Below are positions 7,416-13,299 of a stretch of 17,321 nt of DNA, in pieces; within the stretch, counting starts at the first letter, position 1, and each line of letters begins with the position of its first letter. The notes beneath the pieces were generated by a model. That model was not told the origin of the DNA. It saw only the letters and a list, made by a program, of their open reading frames with translations, and did no database searches. The stretch comes from Candidatus Kaiserbacteria bacterium CG_4_10_14_0_2_um_filter_50_16. GTDB lineage: Bacteria > Patescibacteriota > Minisyncoccia > Phycocordibacterales > Phycocordibacteraceae. Made by a program: the position numbers and the translations under genes. The DNA lies in the NCBI GenBank assembly GCA_002793115.1, contig PFPP01000035.1:623-17943 (forward strand), in the 5' to 3' direction.

Positions 7416-8021
7416 TTAGTATATCTCGGCTTGTTCGAATTGGGCGGCTTGATACTGCATAAGTTCCGCGACTTGTCGTTCCCGTCCTTGAAGCTGTGTG
7501 GCAACCTGCCCATCTTTCCATTGTTTTAAAGCCAATTTCTCTTTCTTAATTTGGGCATGGTACATTTTCCACACCGCGATAGTAATTGCCGGCAGAGAAT
7601 CGATAAACGGGATTTCGCTCACGACAAGACTGCCAATGAACCAGAGAGCATTTTCTTTAAATATGCGCGAATTAGTCGCTAGAAGCCATATACCAATAAT
7701 GAGCCAACCAGCAAATCCGGTCACCATTGCCATCACACTGCCAAAAGTTGCAGTAAATTCGAAGCCAAAGAAACCAACTATACTGGCGCCGGCAGTACAC
7801 GCAGTCGCAACTGTCTTCCCAGCAAAAGTAGCAACAGTTATCTCGAATAAATTATTTACTGCACTAGTGCAAGCTACAGCAGCCATTGCTGGTCCAAGAA
7901 ACCAAAAGAATGTAAAAAAAATGCGTATCGCATCGAACAGAACGGCAATAATAATCGCAGGCGATGCTTTCGTCCACGTCATCACCTTCGGAGGATCCGA
8001 ATTATTTCTTTTCCACGCCAT
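7416..8021 (-). CDS. Polytopic membrane protein of the type IV secretion-like operon
   Basis: 201 residues with about four membrane helices: one or more in the stretch AIIIAVLFDAIRIFFTFFWFLG, two around ATFGSVMAMVTGFAGWLIIGIWLL, and one in ENALWFIGSLVVSEIPFIDSLPAITIAVW. A charged, Gln-rich cytoplasmic tail follows. Position directly after the VirB4 gene suggests an inner-membrane channel or platform part, the place held by VirB6-like proteins in other systems, but no sequence signature supports that name. The start at 8021 overlaps the VirB4 3' end by 20 bases; the ATG at residue 14 (7982) would avoid the overlap and is preceded by GAAGG, although very close to the start. Either start is possible. 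Confidence 0.7.
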   Translation of the reverse strand: MAWKRNNSDPPKVMTWTKASPAIIIAVLFDAIRIFFTFFWFLGPAMAAVACTSAVNNLFEITVATFAGKTVATACTAGASIVGFFGFEFTATFGSVMAMVTGFAGWLIIGIWLLATNSRIFKENALWFIGSLVVSEIPFIDSLPAITIAVWKMYHAQIKKEKLALKQWKDGQVATQLQGRERQVAELMQYQAAQFEQAEIY

Positions 8022-9819
8022 GCTGTTCTTTACTTTGTTTTATCGCGATGAGCTGTGAGGGGTCGGAGGTAATGATCTGGTCCTCGGTATAACTCGCGAC
8101 GACCTTAATCGCAACATGTTTTAACCCAGCAAAGAAGAGACCCTCGCCTACTCCTGCCTCAAGCAAGAGATATTTTTCCTCATCAGTGAGATTAAACGTT
8201 TGTTGCAATACATCAATCGTCGTCGGGGATTGTTTCAACAATAGCTGCAACGAAGAGTTGGTGAGAATCGGCCGACCGTATGGGCTTTTTAAGAAATCTT
8301 CAACGTCTTGAGTGATAGTGCAGACCCCGAGATAATACTTGCGACCGCGCTTGGCGACGGAATAGAGGAATGAGGCGGTGTCCTCGCTCTTCATCATCCA
8401 CCATGCCTCGTCGATGATAAGTAGGCGTTTCTTCATCTCGTGGCGTATCGCATTCCAAATATAGTGCGTGATGATATACATGGCGACGGGCTTGAGTTCA
8501 TCCTCCATATCGCGCACCGAAAAGACGGTAAACTGCTGGGTGAGATCGATATTCGTCGGCTGGTTGAGGAATCCCGCCCACGTACCGCGGATATATTTCG
8601 AAAGGCGTTCAACCAATGAGTCGCTCCCCTCCATACCGGAAAGCACTTGCTCGAAATCAGAGAGAAGCGGCGACTCCGCGCCCGTGAAGTCGGCATCGCC
8701 GGTAATATCCTTGAGCGCGTAGGTTTCGCTGATAGCGCGATCGACGATGGCATCTTCTTCAGGAGAAAGGCCGCCGAGCATGATGCGGAAGAGCCCGACC
8801 AGCGCGATGATGTTCGAACGCAGAATGTCCTTCGGGTCCTCGTCTTCTTTCACCGGAGGGAGATCGAAAGGATTGATATGGTGTTCCGAGGAGAGCGAGA
8901 TATGAAAGGAACGTCCACCTGTCGCCTCCGCGAGCTGTTCGTATTCGCGCTCGGGATCGATGACGATGACATCTGTGCCGAACATAAGCGATCGCAATAT
9001 CTCAAGTTTCGTCGAGTAACTCTTGCCGGAGCCGGACTTCGCGAATACAACCGAATTATAGTTCTCGAGCGAGAAACGATCGAAGAGGATGAGCGAGGAA
9101 TTATGGCGGTTAATGCCATACAGAATACCGCGATCACTCGTGAGATCGAAGGAAACAAATGGAAAAATCGAAGAGAGCGGCGAGGAATTCAATTTCGAAT
9201 TGACGAGCAGTTCATCGCTCCCGAGAGGAAGGCACGAGCGGAATCCTTGCTCCTGCTGGAATAAAGCCGGCTTAGTATAGACGAGTTTTGAGTCGAGAAT
9301 ACTGCGGATATCTCCCTCGGTCTTATCGATCTCTTCCTTTGTATCGCCATAGAGGGCGAAATAGAGACCCACATCGAACAGTTTTTCCTGCGCTTGTTGC
9401 AGACTGTCGCGCAAACTCTCTAGATCCTGATAGGCGGTATCGAGCAGAGGATCACGCACGAGTCCCTTCGCTTCACGCTCGTTGATCTGACTCTGTACTT
9501 CGGCGACCTTTTTTTGGAAGCCGCGCAGAGCTTGTTCAGTATCGATGGGGTGGATAAATAAGGACACATCGAGCACCTTGTCGAGATTGATAATAGGCGA
9601 AAACCAGCTGTCGGAAAGGAAGCGTGGATAGGAAATGGTGTAAAAAGCGCGGACAAATTTTTCGCCGAGCTCGAGTTCACGCGAGCTTATCTTGAGTGCT
9701 GTTGGAGCAATAGTATCGACAAGATCCAAAGATCCTTGCCTGTAAATATCTTTCGGTAGCACCGGCACGACGGTCGGCATCTCTTCTTTTTTACGATTAA
9801 GAAAGTCGAGAAGTGTCAT
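8002..9819 (-). CDS. VirB4-family conjugative/secretion ATPase (C-terminal ATPase part)
   Basis: 605 residues. The ATPase that powers pilus assembly or substrate transfer in type IV secretion systems, acting at the inner face of the membrane. Walker A is AKSGSGKS (about 260-267), followed by DVIVIDPEREY (283-293); Walker B is LLIIDEAWWMM (466-476), and a TQDVEDF segment (503-509) follows as in HerA/FtsK-type VirB4 motors. A coiled-coil-prone stretch lies at about 95-145. The length is below the usual ~800 of VirB4 because most of the N-terminal domain appears to be encoded by the separate gene 2 bases upstream (9822-10457). It is the central gene of the operon and the strongest evidence for the system type. 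Confidence 0.93.
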   Translation of the reverse strand: MTLLDFLNRKKEEMPTVVPVLPKDIYRQGSLDLVDTIAPTALKISSRELELGEKFVRAFYTISYPRFLSDSWFSPIINLDKVLDVSLFIHPIDTEQALRGFQKKVAEVQSQINEREAKGLVRDPLLDTAYQDLESLRDSLQQAQEKLFDVGLYFALYGDTKEEIDKTEGDIRSILDSKLVYTKPALFQQEQGFRSCLPLGSDELLVNSKLNSSPLSSIFPFVSFDLTSDRGILYGINRHNSSLILFDRFSLENYNSVVFAKSGSGKSYSTKLEILRSLMFGTDVIVIDPEREYEQLAEATGGRSFHISLSSEHHINPFDLPPVKEDEDPKDILRSNIIALVGLFRIMLGGLSPEEDAIVDRAISETYALKDITGDADFTGAESPLLSDFEQVLSGMEGSDSLVERLSKYIRGTWAGFLNQPTNIDLTQQFTVFSVRDMEDELKPVAMYIITHYIWNAIRHEMKKRLLIIDEAWWMMKSEDTASFLYSVAKRGRKYYLGVCTITQDVEDFLKSPYGRPILTNSSLQLLLKQSPTTIDVLQQTFNLTDEEKYLLLEAGVGEGLFFAGLKHVAIKVVASYTEDQIITSDPSQLIAIKQSKEQHGVEKK

Positions 9820-9821
9820 AG

Positions 9822-10457
9822 TTATGTATCGAGGCGGATGGGATTTTCGAGCTCGCCCGGATTGAAGGAACGGTACAGAAGCTCGATAACCTCTTCAGTG
9901 CCGAGAGGAACGGCGCGGACGCCGGTGCCAGCAAGGCCGCTCGCGACGAGGGTAAGTCGTTGTTCAAGCTGCGCACAGTCTTCTTCAAAAGAAGCTTTAG
10001 CAGCAGTATTTTTCGCGGAAGTGCTCTTCTGTTGAAAAAAACTGACTGCACTCTCAGCAGAGAGATGCGGGACATACGAAACGACGACATAGAAAGATTT
10101 CGTCATAATATTCGCTTGGTCGGTGAAGGAGCGGACGAATTCAATATATTCGCGCAATTGAATTCTCATGAGTTCGGTCTTCTGCTCCGGCTCCTTCCCT
10201 TCAAGGAGCGCAAGATACGGACGCAAATCCATTCGGCGCGAGTTCACGACAATCTGTATCGAGAAATCAAGCGTGTTGAGGAAATTTTGGAAACCGATGA
10301 TAATCGCGTGTTGCTCGTCGGACGATTTAAGCCCGAAATTAATAGAAGAACAGATAAGCACGCCACGGTACCCTCCGTCCTTGAGGAGAATAATGCCGTT
10401 CCGAATCTCCTTGACAGGAACGAATTTCTGCGTCGCATCTGCCGATATTGTCGCCAT
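9822..10457 (-). CDS. TraC-like protein, VirB4 N-terminal-domain homologue
   Basis: 211 residues from the ATG at 10455-10457. The core pattern, in which VPVKEIRNGIILLKDGGYRG is followed by an FGLKSSDEQ segment, FLNTLDFSIQIVV and NSRRMDL, is that of the VirB4/TraC N-terminal domain that precedes the motor in full-length proteins. The gene is followed after 2 bases by the shorter VirB4 ATPase, so the two products probably form one functional unit. There is no nucleotide-binding motif and no membrane helix; it should be cytoplasmic or membrane-peripheral. A GTG at 10490 is in frame but would run 32 bases into the prgI-like gene and adds 11 residues of no recognisable kind; with the ATG the two genes sit one base apart. 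Confidence 0.85.
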   Translation of the reverse strand: MATISADATQKFVPVKEIRNGIILLKDGGYRGVLICSSINFGLKSSDEQHAIIIGFQNFLNTLDFSIQIVVNSRRMDLRPYLALLEGKEPEQKTELMRIQLREYIEFVRSFTDQANIMTKSFYVVVSYVPHLSAESAVSFFQQKSTSAKNTAAKASFEEDCAQLEQRLTLVASGLAGTGVRAVPLGTEEVIELLYRSFNPGELENPIRLDT

Positions 10458-10458
10458 A

Positions 10459-10902
10459 TTATTTTTGTCGCTCGCCAGAAGTGGGTTCACCTCCGGTAGA
10501 AATGTCGAGCGACCATGCGAGCTCCGAGAGCTTGCCTCGCGTGAGTTTCGGCGTGCCGCGTAGCGTAGGCATAGCAGATGCCGCGGTAGCCGCAGCCGCT
10601 GTCTTTCTCTCAGACGCTTTCGGTCCCTGATGCTTCCAGAGAAAGAGCTTCGCTCTCGTGTAGTAATTGAAACCGGCTTCGAGTACCTGGATGAATGGCT
10701 TGCCGTTTACCTTATAGAAAGAAAGCGCCGTTGCGAGCGCCACTACTGGCGCCGAGAGCAGAAGGGCGACAACGATTGGCAGATAGGCGAAGAAGACGAC
10801 GCACAGCCCGCCCGCGCCGGCAATGTAGATAAACTGCTTCAAGGTGAGAGGTCCGATAATCGTATCTTCAACCTCGATGAACTGCGGTACTTGGTATTCC
10901 AT
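10459..10902 (-). CDS. PrgI-family membrane protein of the type IV secretion-like operon
   Basis: 147 residues. The start MEYQVPQFIEVEDTIIGPLT is the PrgI-family opening seen in Gram-positive conjugation and CPR clusters. Two adjacent hydrophobic helices (LKQFIYIAGAGGLCVVFFAY and LPIVVALLLSAPVVALATAL) follow, then FYKVNGKPFIQVLEAGFNYY, also typical. The last ~50 residues are an Ala/Thr/Lys-rich tail ending in GEPTSGERQK, probably disordered. Two ATG codons stand in tandem (10905 and 10902). I prefer the second because it gives the family's usual N-terminus and because a TATACT hexamer lies exactly 7 bases before it, so the mRNA could begin on that ATG. It is the first gene of the operon that runs to 4512. 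Confidence 0.88.
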   Translation of the reverse strand: MEYQVPQFIEVEDTIIGPLTLKQFIYIAGAGGLCVVFFAYLPIVVALLLSAPVVALATALSFYKVNGKPFIQVLEAGFNYYTRAKLFLWKHQGPKASERKTAAAATAASAMPTLRGTPKLTRGKLSELAWSLDISTGGEPTSGERQK

Positions 10903-10909
10903 CATCTAC

Positions 10910-10915
10910 AGTATA
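10910..10915 (-). promoter_or_regulatory. Candidate -10 element for the type IV secretion-like operon
   Basis: Minus-strand TATACT is followed by GTAG and then two tandem ATG codons, so a start point 7 bases after the hexamer falls on the second ATG: a leaderless mRNA. No -35 consensus is seen. It lies in the 36-base gap after the DUF3467 gene (10906-10941), the one real gap ahead of this operon. Confidence 0.5.
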
Positions 10916-10941
10916 CCCCAGCACTCAACCTAGAATGGTTA

Positions 10942-11205
10942 CTATTCCCCACTCCCCTTATTAATGTCTTTGGATTGGAGAGGGCTCTCGATACCGGGCG
11001 ACCACTTTGCCTTGATGAGGCCGAATTTCTTCTCATATTCTTCCACTTGGTGCGAGAGACTTTGCACGAGGCGCTTCATATGTGGCGGCGTGAGAGCATA
11101 CGCCGCCGCCGTCTCGCCGACGCTCATAAGTATGACGAAATTTTCCTCCGAATGCCCAGCGACGACATTCTCGCAGAATTGCTTCGGTATTTTGTTGAAG
11201 TCCAT
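10942..11205 (-). CDS. DUF3467 family small protein
   Basis: 87 residues from the ATG at 11203-11205. The central pattern, a YALTPPHMKRLVQSLSHQVE segment and YEKKFG, matches the DUF3467 pattern of small bacterial proteins of unknown function (a HSEENFVIL strand, then a T-P-x-H-x-K-R helix). An upstream reading to 11277 overlaps the M50 protease and is not family-like. It lies 7 bases after the M50 gene in the same direction, so the two are co-transcribed. The last ~20 residues (SPLQSKDINKGSGE) look disordered. Function is unknown. Confidence 0.75.
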   Translation of the reverse strand: MDFNKIPKQFCENVVAGHSEENFVILMSVGETAAAYALTPPHMKRLVQSLSHQVEEYEKKFGLIKAKWSPGIESPLQSKDINKGSGE

Positions 11206-11212
11206 ACAGATA

Positions 11213-11848
11213 CTATATACCGCCGCCAGTAAGGAGTCCAAAGAGCCAGAGGACGAGATTAAGGAAATGTCCGGCAAAAATGTAGGAAAAAATAATTAGA
11301 AAGAAAAGAAAGGACAGTATCCCCGCAGTGCGAACCCGCTGTTCCAAACGGCCCAGTTCCGAAGAGAGATGCCACGGGAGAGCGGCACGCAACGCGGTAA
11401 ATCCGTCGAGCGGAGGGAATGGAATAAGATTGAAGAGACCGAGAAAGAGATTAATGAATGCGATCCATTTTGCCAAGAAGAGAGCAGTTGTATCAAGTCC
11501 AATGACTGAACCATAATGGACGATTAGTCCGAAAATAATTGCGAGAAAGATATTCGTCGCGCTACCGGCAACCGCGACAAACGTCTCGCCCCAACGCTGA
11601 CTCTTTAGATTATATGGATTGTATGGCACCGGCTTCGCCCAACCAAAGAGAATCGGCGAGTTCGTGAAGACAAGAAGAGCGGGTATGAGAATCGACCCCA
11701 TAAGGTCGATGTGCGGAAGAGGGTTAAGAGTGAGGCGGCCGGCCAGCCGCGCAGTCGGGTCACCGAGCGAGTCGGCGGCATAACCGTGCGCCACCTCATG
11801 CGCAATGATGGAGAGAATCAGGATGATGAAAGTAAGAATGATAACCAT
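11213..11848 (-). CDS. Site-2-type intramembrane zinc metalloprotease (M50)
   Basis: 211 residues, a membrane protease that cuts substrates within or near membrane helices. The zinc motif HEVAH (17-21) sits in the first helix (IILILSIIAHEVAHGYAAD), and the third ligand motif FNLIPFPPLDG (about 139-149, Asp 148) is in a later helix. About five or six membrane helices, with NPLPHIDLMGSILIP between them, match the small YwhC-like branch. There is no PDZ domain, so regulation by a PDZ ligand is unlikely. It heads a two-gene operon with DUF3467 and diverges from rpmB across 39 bases. The substrate is unknown. Confidence 0.93.
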   Translation of the reverse strand: MVIILTFIILILSIIAHEVAHGYAADSLGDPTARLAGRLTLNPLPHIDLMGSILIPALLVFTNSPILFGWAKPVPYNPYNLKSQRWGETFVAVAGSATNIFLAIIFGLIVHYGSVIGLDTTALFLAKWIAFINLFLGLFNLIPFPPLDGFTALRAALPWHLSSELGRLEQRVRTAGILSFLFFLIIFSYIFAGHFLNLVLWLFGLLTGGGI

Positions 11849-11867
11849 ATTTGCATGCGTCGTATCC

Positions 11868-11878
11868 TATGCTACCAT
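11868..11878 (+). promoter_or_regulatory. Candidate -10 region for rpmB
   Basis: TATGCTACCAT contains an extended -10-like TGC-TACCAT, ending 9 bases before the rpmB GTG. The same eight bases, TATGCTAC, occur just before the superoxide dismutase gene (12691-12698). The match to TATAAT is only partial, so confidence is low. Confidence 0.3.
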
Positions 11879-11887
11879 GCGACGACT

Positions 11888-12130
11888 GTGGCACGCTCCT
11901 GCGACATAACCGGGAAGAGCACGCAAATCGGCGGGCGATATTCTAACCGCACTCGCGCGACGCAATTCAACCCCACAGGCAAGGTCCGCAGGAAGGCGAA
12001 TCTCCAAAGACGGCGTTTGTATGTGCCAGAACTCGGGAAGACCGTCATCATTGATGTCTCGGTGAAAGGGCTCAAGACTATCAAGAAGAATGGTGCTTTT
12101 GCGGCACTGAAGAAGGTAGGAGTTATTTAG
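11888..12130 (+). CDS. rpmB: Large ribosomal subunit protein bL28
   Basis: 80 residues. MARSCDITGKSTQIGGRYSN is the characteristic L28 opening with C-D/E-I-T-G-K, followed by basic segments GKVRRKANLQRRRLYVPE and VKGLKTIKKNGAFAALKK. The GTG at 11888 was chosen because it yields the family's M-A-x-x-C start; an ATG further upstream (11855) adds 11 unrelated residues and lies in the divergent promoter region. Only one of the usual zinc-type cysteines is visible, so the zinc-free form is likely. The gene stands alone, divergent from the M50 protease and convergent with the MBL-like gene downstream. Confidence 0.95.
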   Translation: MARSCDITGKSTQIGGRYSNRTRATQFNPTGKVRRKANLQRRRLYVPELGKTVIIDVSVKGLKTIKKNGAFAALKKVGVI

Positions 12131-12132
12131 AT

Positions 12133-12141
12133 TTATCCACA
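12133..12141 (+). other. Isolated perfect DnaA box
   Basis: TTATCCACA begins 3 bases after the rpmB stop, in the 57-base spacer between the convergent rpmB and MBL-like genes. It is an exact match to the consensus box, about 10 kb from the candidate origin. The spacer shows no clear hairpin-plus-T-run terminator. Confidence 0.35.
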
Positions 12142-12187
12142 TAATGATAGAAACAGCCATTTTCAATTACTCTTTATTTGATTTTTG

Positions 12188-12691
12188 TTACGGTTTTTCA
12201 TCTGAGATGTAGACGCCATTTGGCGTTGAGGAGGAGATTACAAGAGAAGTGACTCCGTATGAAATATTGAATGTGCCGGGCGAGATGATTTCAATATAAA
12301 AATCGCCAAGAGCGAGGCGTGTGCCATAAGGAGTTGTTTTGGTGCCGAAATATACGGGAGTCGGGATACGGTACCTGTTCGTCACGTCTGGCAAGCCACC
12401 AATAGCACTCTTTTTTGTACTCGTCAGCACGACTGCATTCAGCGAGCGTTGCCAGGGTGGTAGTGCGGTACCGAGCGCGCGCAGGATGCTCGCATCGGGC
12501 CCAGTGTCGATGAGAACAGTTTTGCCGTTTGGCGTGCGAATAAGTGTCGCATCGCCCTTTCCAACTTCAAGAACTGTAACCGTGAGCACACGCGGCGCAA
12601 ATACCGTCCGATACACACTCACATTTGCTACAACAAGTATGCCGAATAAAATACTGTAAAAATAAAAACTCGTCGGCAATGCGCGTGGCAT
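12188..12691 (-). CDS. Truncated ComEC-type MBL-fold protein with metal ligands lost
   Basis: 167 residues. One N-terminal membrane helix (FYFYSILFGILVVANVSVY) leads to an outer domain whose first strands, VLTVTVLEVGKGDATLIRTP and VLIDTGPD, correspond to the D-V-G-Q-G-D and L-I-D-G/T-G motifs of the ComEC MBL domain. Where active members have T-H-x-x-x-D-H-I-G-G, this protein has TSTKKSAIGG, so both His and the Asp are gone. The product also stops at VYISDEKP, near the position of the family's L-T-G-D strand, leaving out the usual C-terminal third. No continuation is possible because rpmB follows after 57 bases. The reading frame itself is intact. It may be a non-catalytic partner of the ComEC channel or a decaying gene. 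It diverges from the dismutase across 17 bases. Confidence 0.7.
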   Translation of the reverse strand: MPRALPTSFYFYSILFGILVVANVSVYRTVFAPRVLTVTVLEVGKGDATLIRTPNGKTVLIDTGPDASILRALGTALPPWQRSLNAVVLTSTKKSAIGGLPDVTNRYRIPTPVYFGTKTTPYGTRLALGDFYIEIISPGTFNISYGVTSLVISSSTPNGVYISDEKP

Positions 12692-12708
12692 ATGCTACAT
12701 TTTAGTCT
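12692..12708. promoter_or_regulatory. Divergent start region with back-to-back -10 candidates
   Basis: The whole spacer is 17 bases. On the minus strand TAAAAT (12699-12704, five of six to consensus) ends 7 bases before the MBL-like ATG. On the plus strand TACATT (12696-12701), preceded by TGC as in an extended -10, ends 7 bases before the dismutase ATG. Both would give leaderless mRNAs and their hexamers overlap, so the two transcripts should compete. Confidence 0.45.
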
Positions 12709-13299
12709 ATGGTCTACCAAATAAAAACATTCAATCTCCTTGCTCTCGAGGGGATTTCGGAGAAACAAATACAAGCGCATGTCGCTCTGTATGAGGGATA
12801 TGTGAAGCACGTAAACCTTATCGGTGAGAAACTTGCGGCCGTACGCGCAGGCACGCTTGAGCTCGATCCGTACATCGCTTCCGAATTGCGTCGGCGCTTT
12901 GCGTTTGAATTCAATGGCGCGCGCATGCATGAATATTATTTCTCGCAGTTCGAGGGCGGTGCGAAGAGGATGAATGCATCGGGTGCGCTCACGGTAGCCG
13001 CGAGCGCGAAGTATGGTAACCAAGGACTTATCGCGCATATAAAAGAAGTCGCTCTGACACGCGGCATCGGCTGGGTTGTCGTATACGCTGACAAACAGTG
13101 CAATACGCTCATGACATCTTTCATCAGCGATCATGAAATCGGGCAACTCGCCGGCTTGCCGATTATCCTCGCTCTAGATCTTTGGGAACACGCCTATATG
13201 GTGGACTACGTGCCAGCAGAAAAGAAAAATTATGTCGACGCTTTTCTCTCTAATCTCAATTGGAGTGTTGTCGAGACGCGTTTCGAGACCGCTAAATAG
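12709..13299 (+). CDS. Superoxide dismutase, Fe/Mn family
   Basis: 196 residues; converts superoxide to oxygen and hydrogen peroxide. All four metal ligands are in place: His 24 (IQAHVALYEGYV), His 74 (NGARMHEYYF), Asp 157 and His 161 (LDLWEHAYMVDY). The conserved gateway Tyr is in EGYVKHVN, and the end YVDAFLSNLNWSVVETRF is the standard family C-terminus. The second-shell position held by Gln in classical Fe or Mn enzymes appears to be occupied in the SDHEIGQLAG segment, where His 142 is a candidate, so metal preference cannot be read with confidence. There is no signal peptide, so it is cytoplasmic. It starts 17 bases from the divergent MBL-like gene and overlaps comEC tail to tail by 70 bases. 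Confidence 0.93.
   Translation: MVYQIKTFNLLALEGISEKQIQAHVALYEGYVKHVNLIGEKLAAVRAGTLELDPYIASELRRRFAFEFNGARMHEYYFSQFEGGAKRMNASGALTVAASAKYGNQGLIAHIKEVALTRGIGWVVVYADKQCNTLMTSFISDHEIGQLAGLPIILALDLWEHAYMVDYVPAEKKNYVDAFLSNLNWSVVETRFETAK

Noticed and set aside
7418..7423. Minus-strand TATACT 6 bases before the secreted protein gene as a promoter
   Set aside because: It is formed by the last codons and stop of the upstream gene inside a tight operon, so coincidence is likely, although an internal promoter is not excluded.
11211..11222. TATAGT-like hexamer before the DUF3467 gene
   Set aside because: It is made by the stop region of the M50 gene; the genes are 7 bases apart and probably co-transcribed.
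12628..13146. Minus-strand open frame of 172 codons across the dismutase gene
   Set aside because: It is antisense to a clearly conserved dismutase and has no family features of its own.
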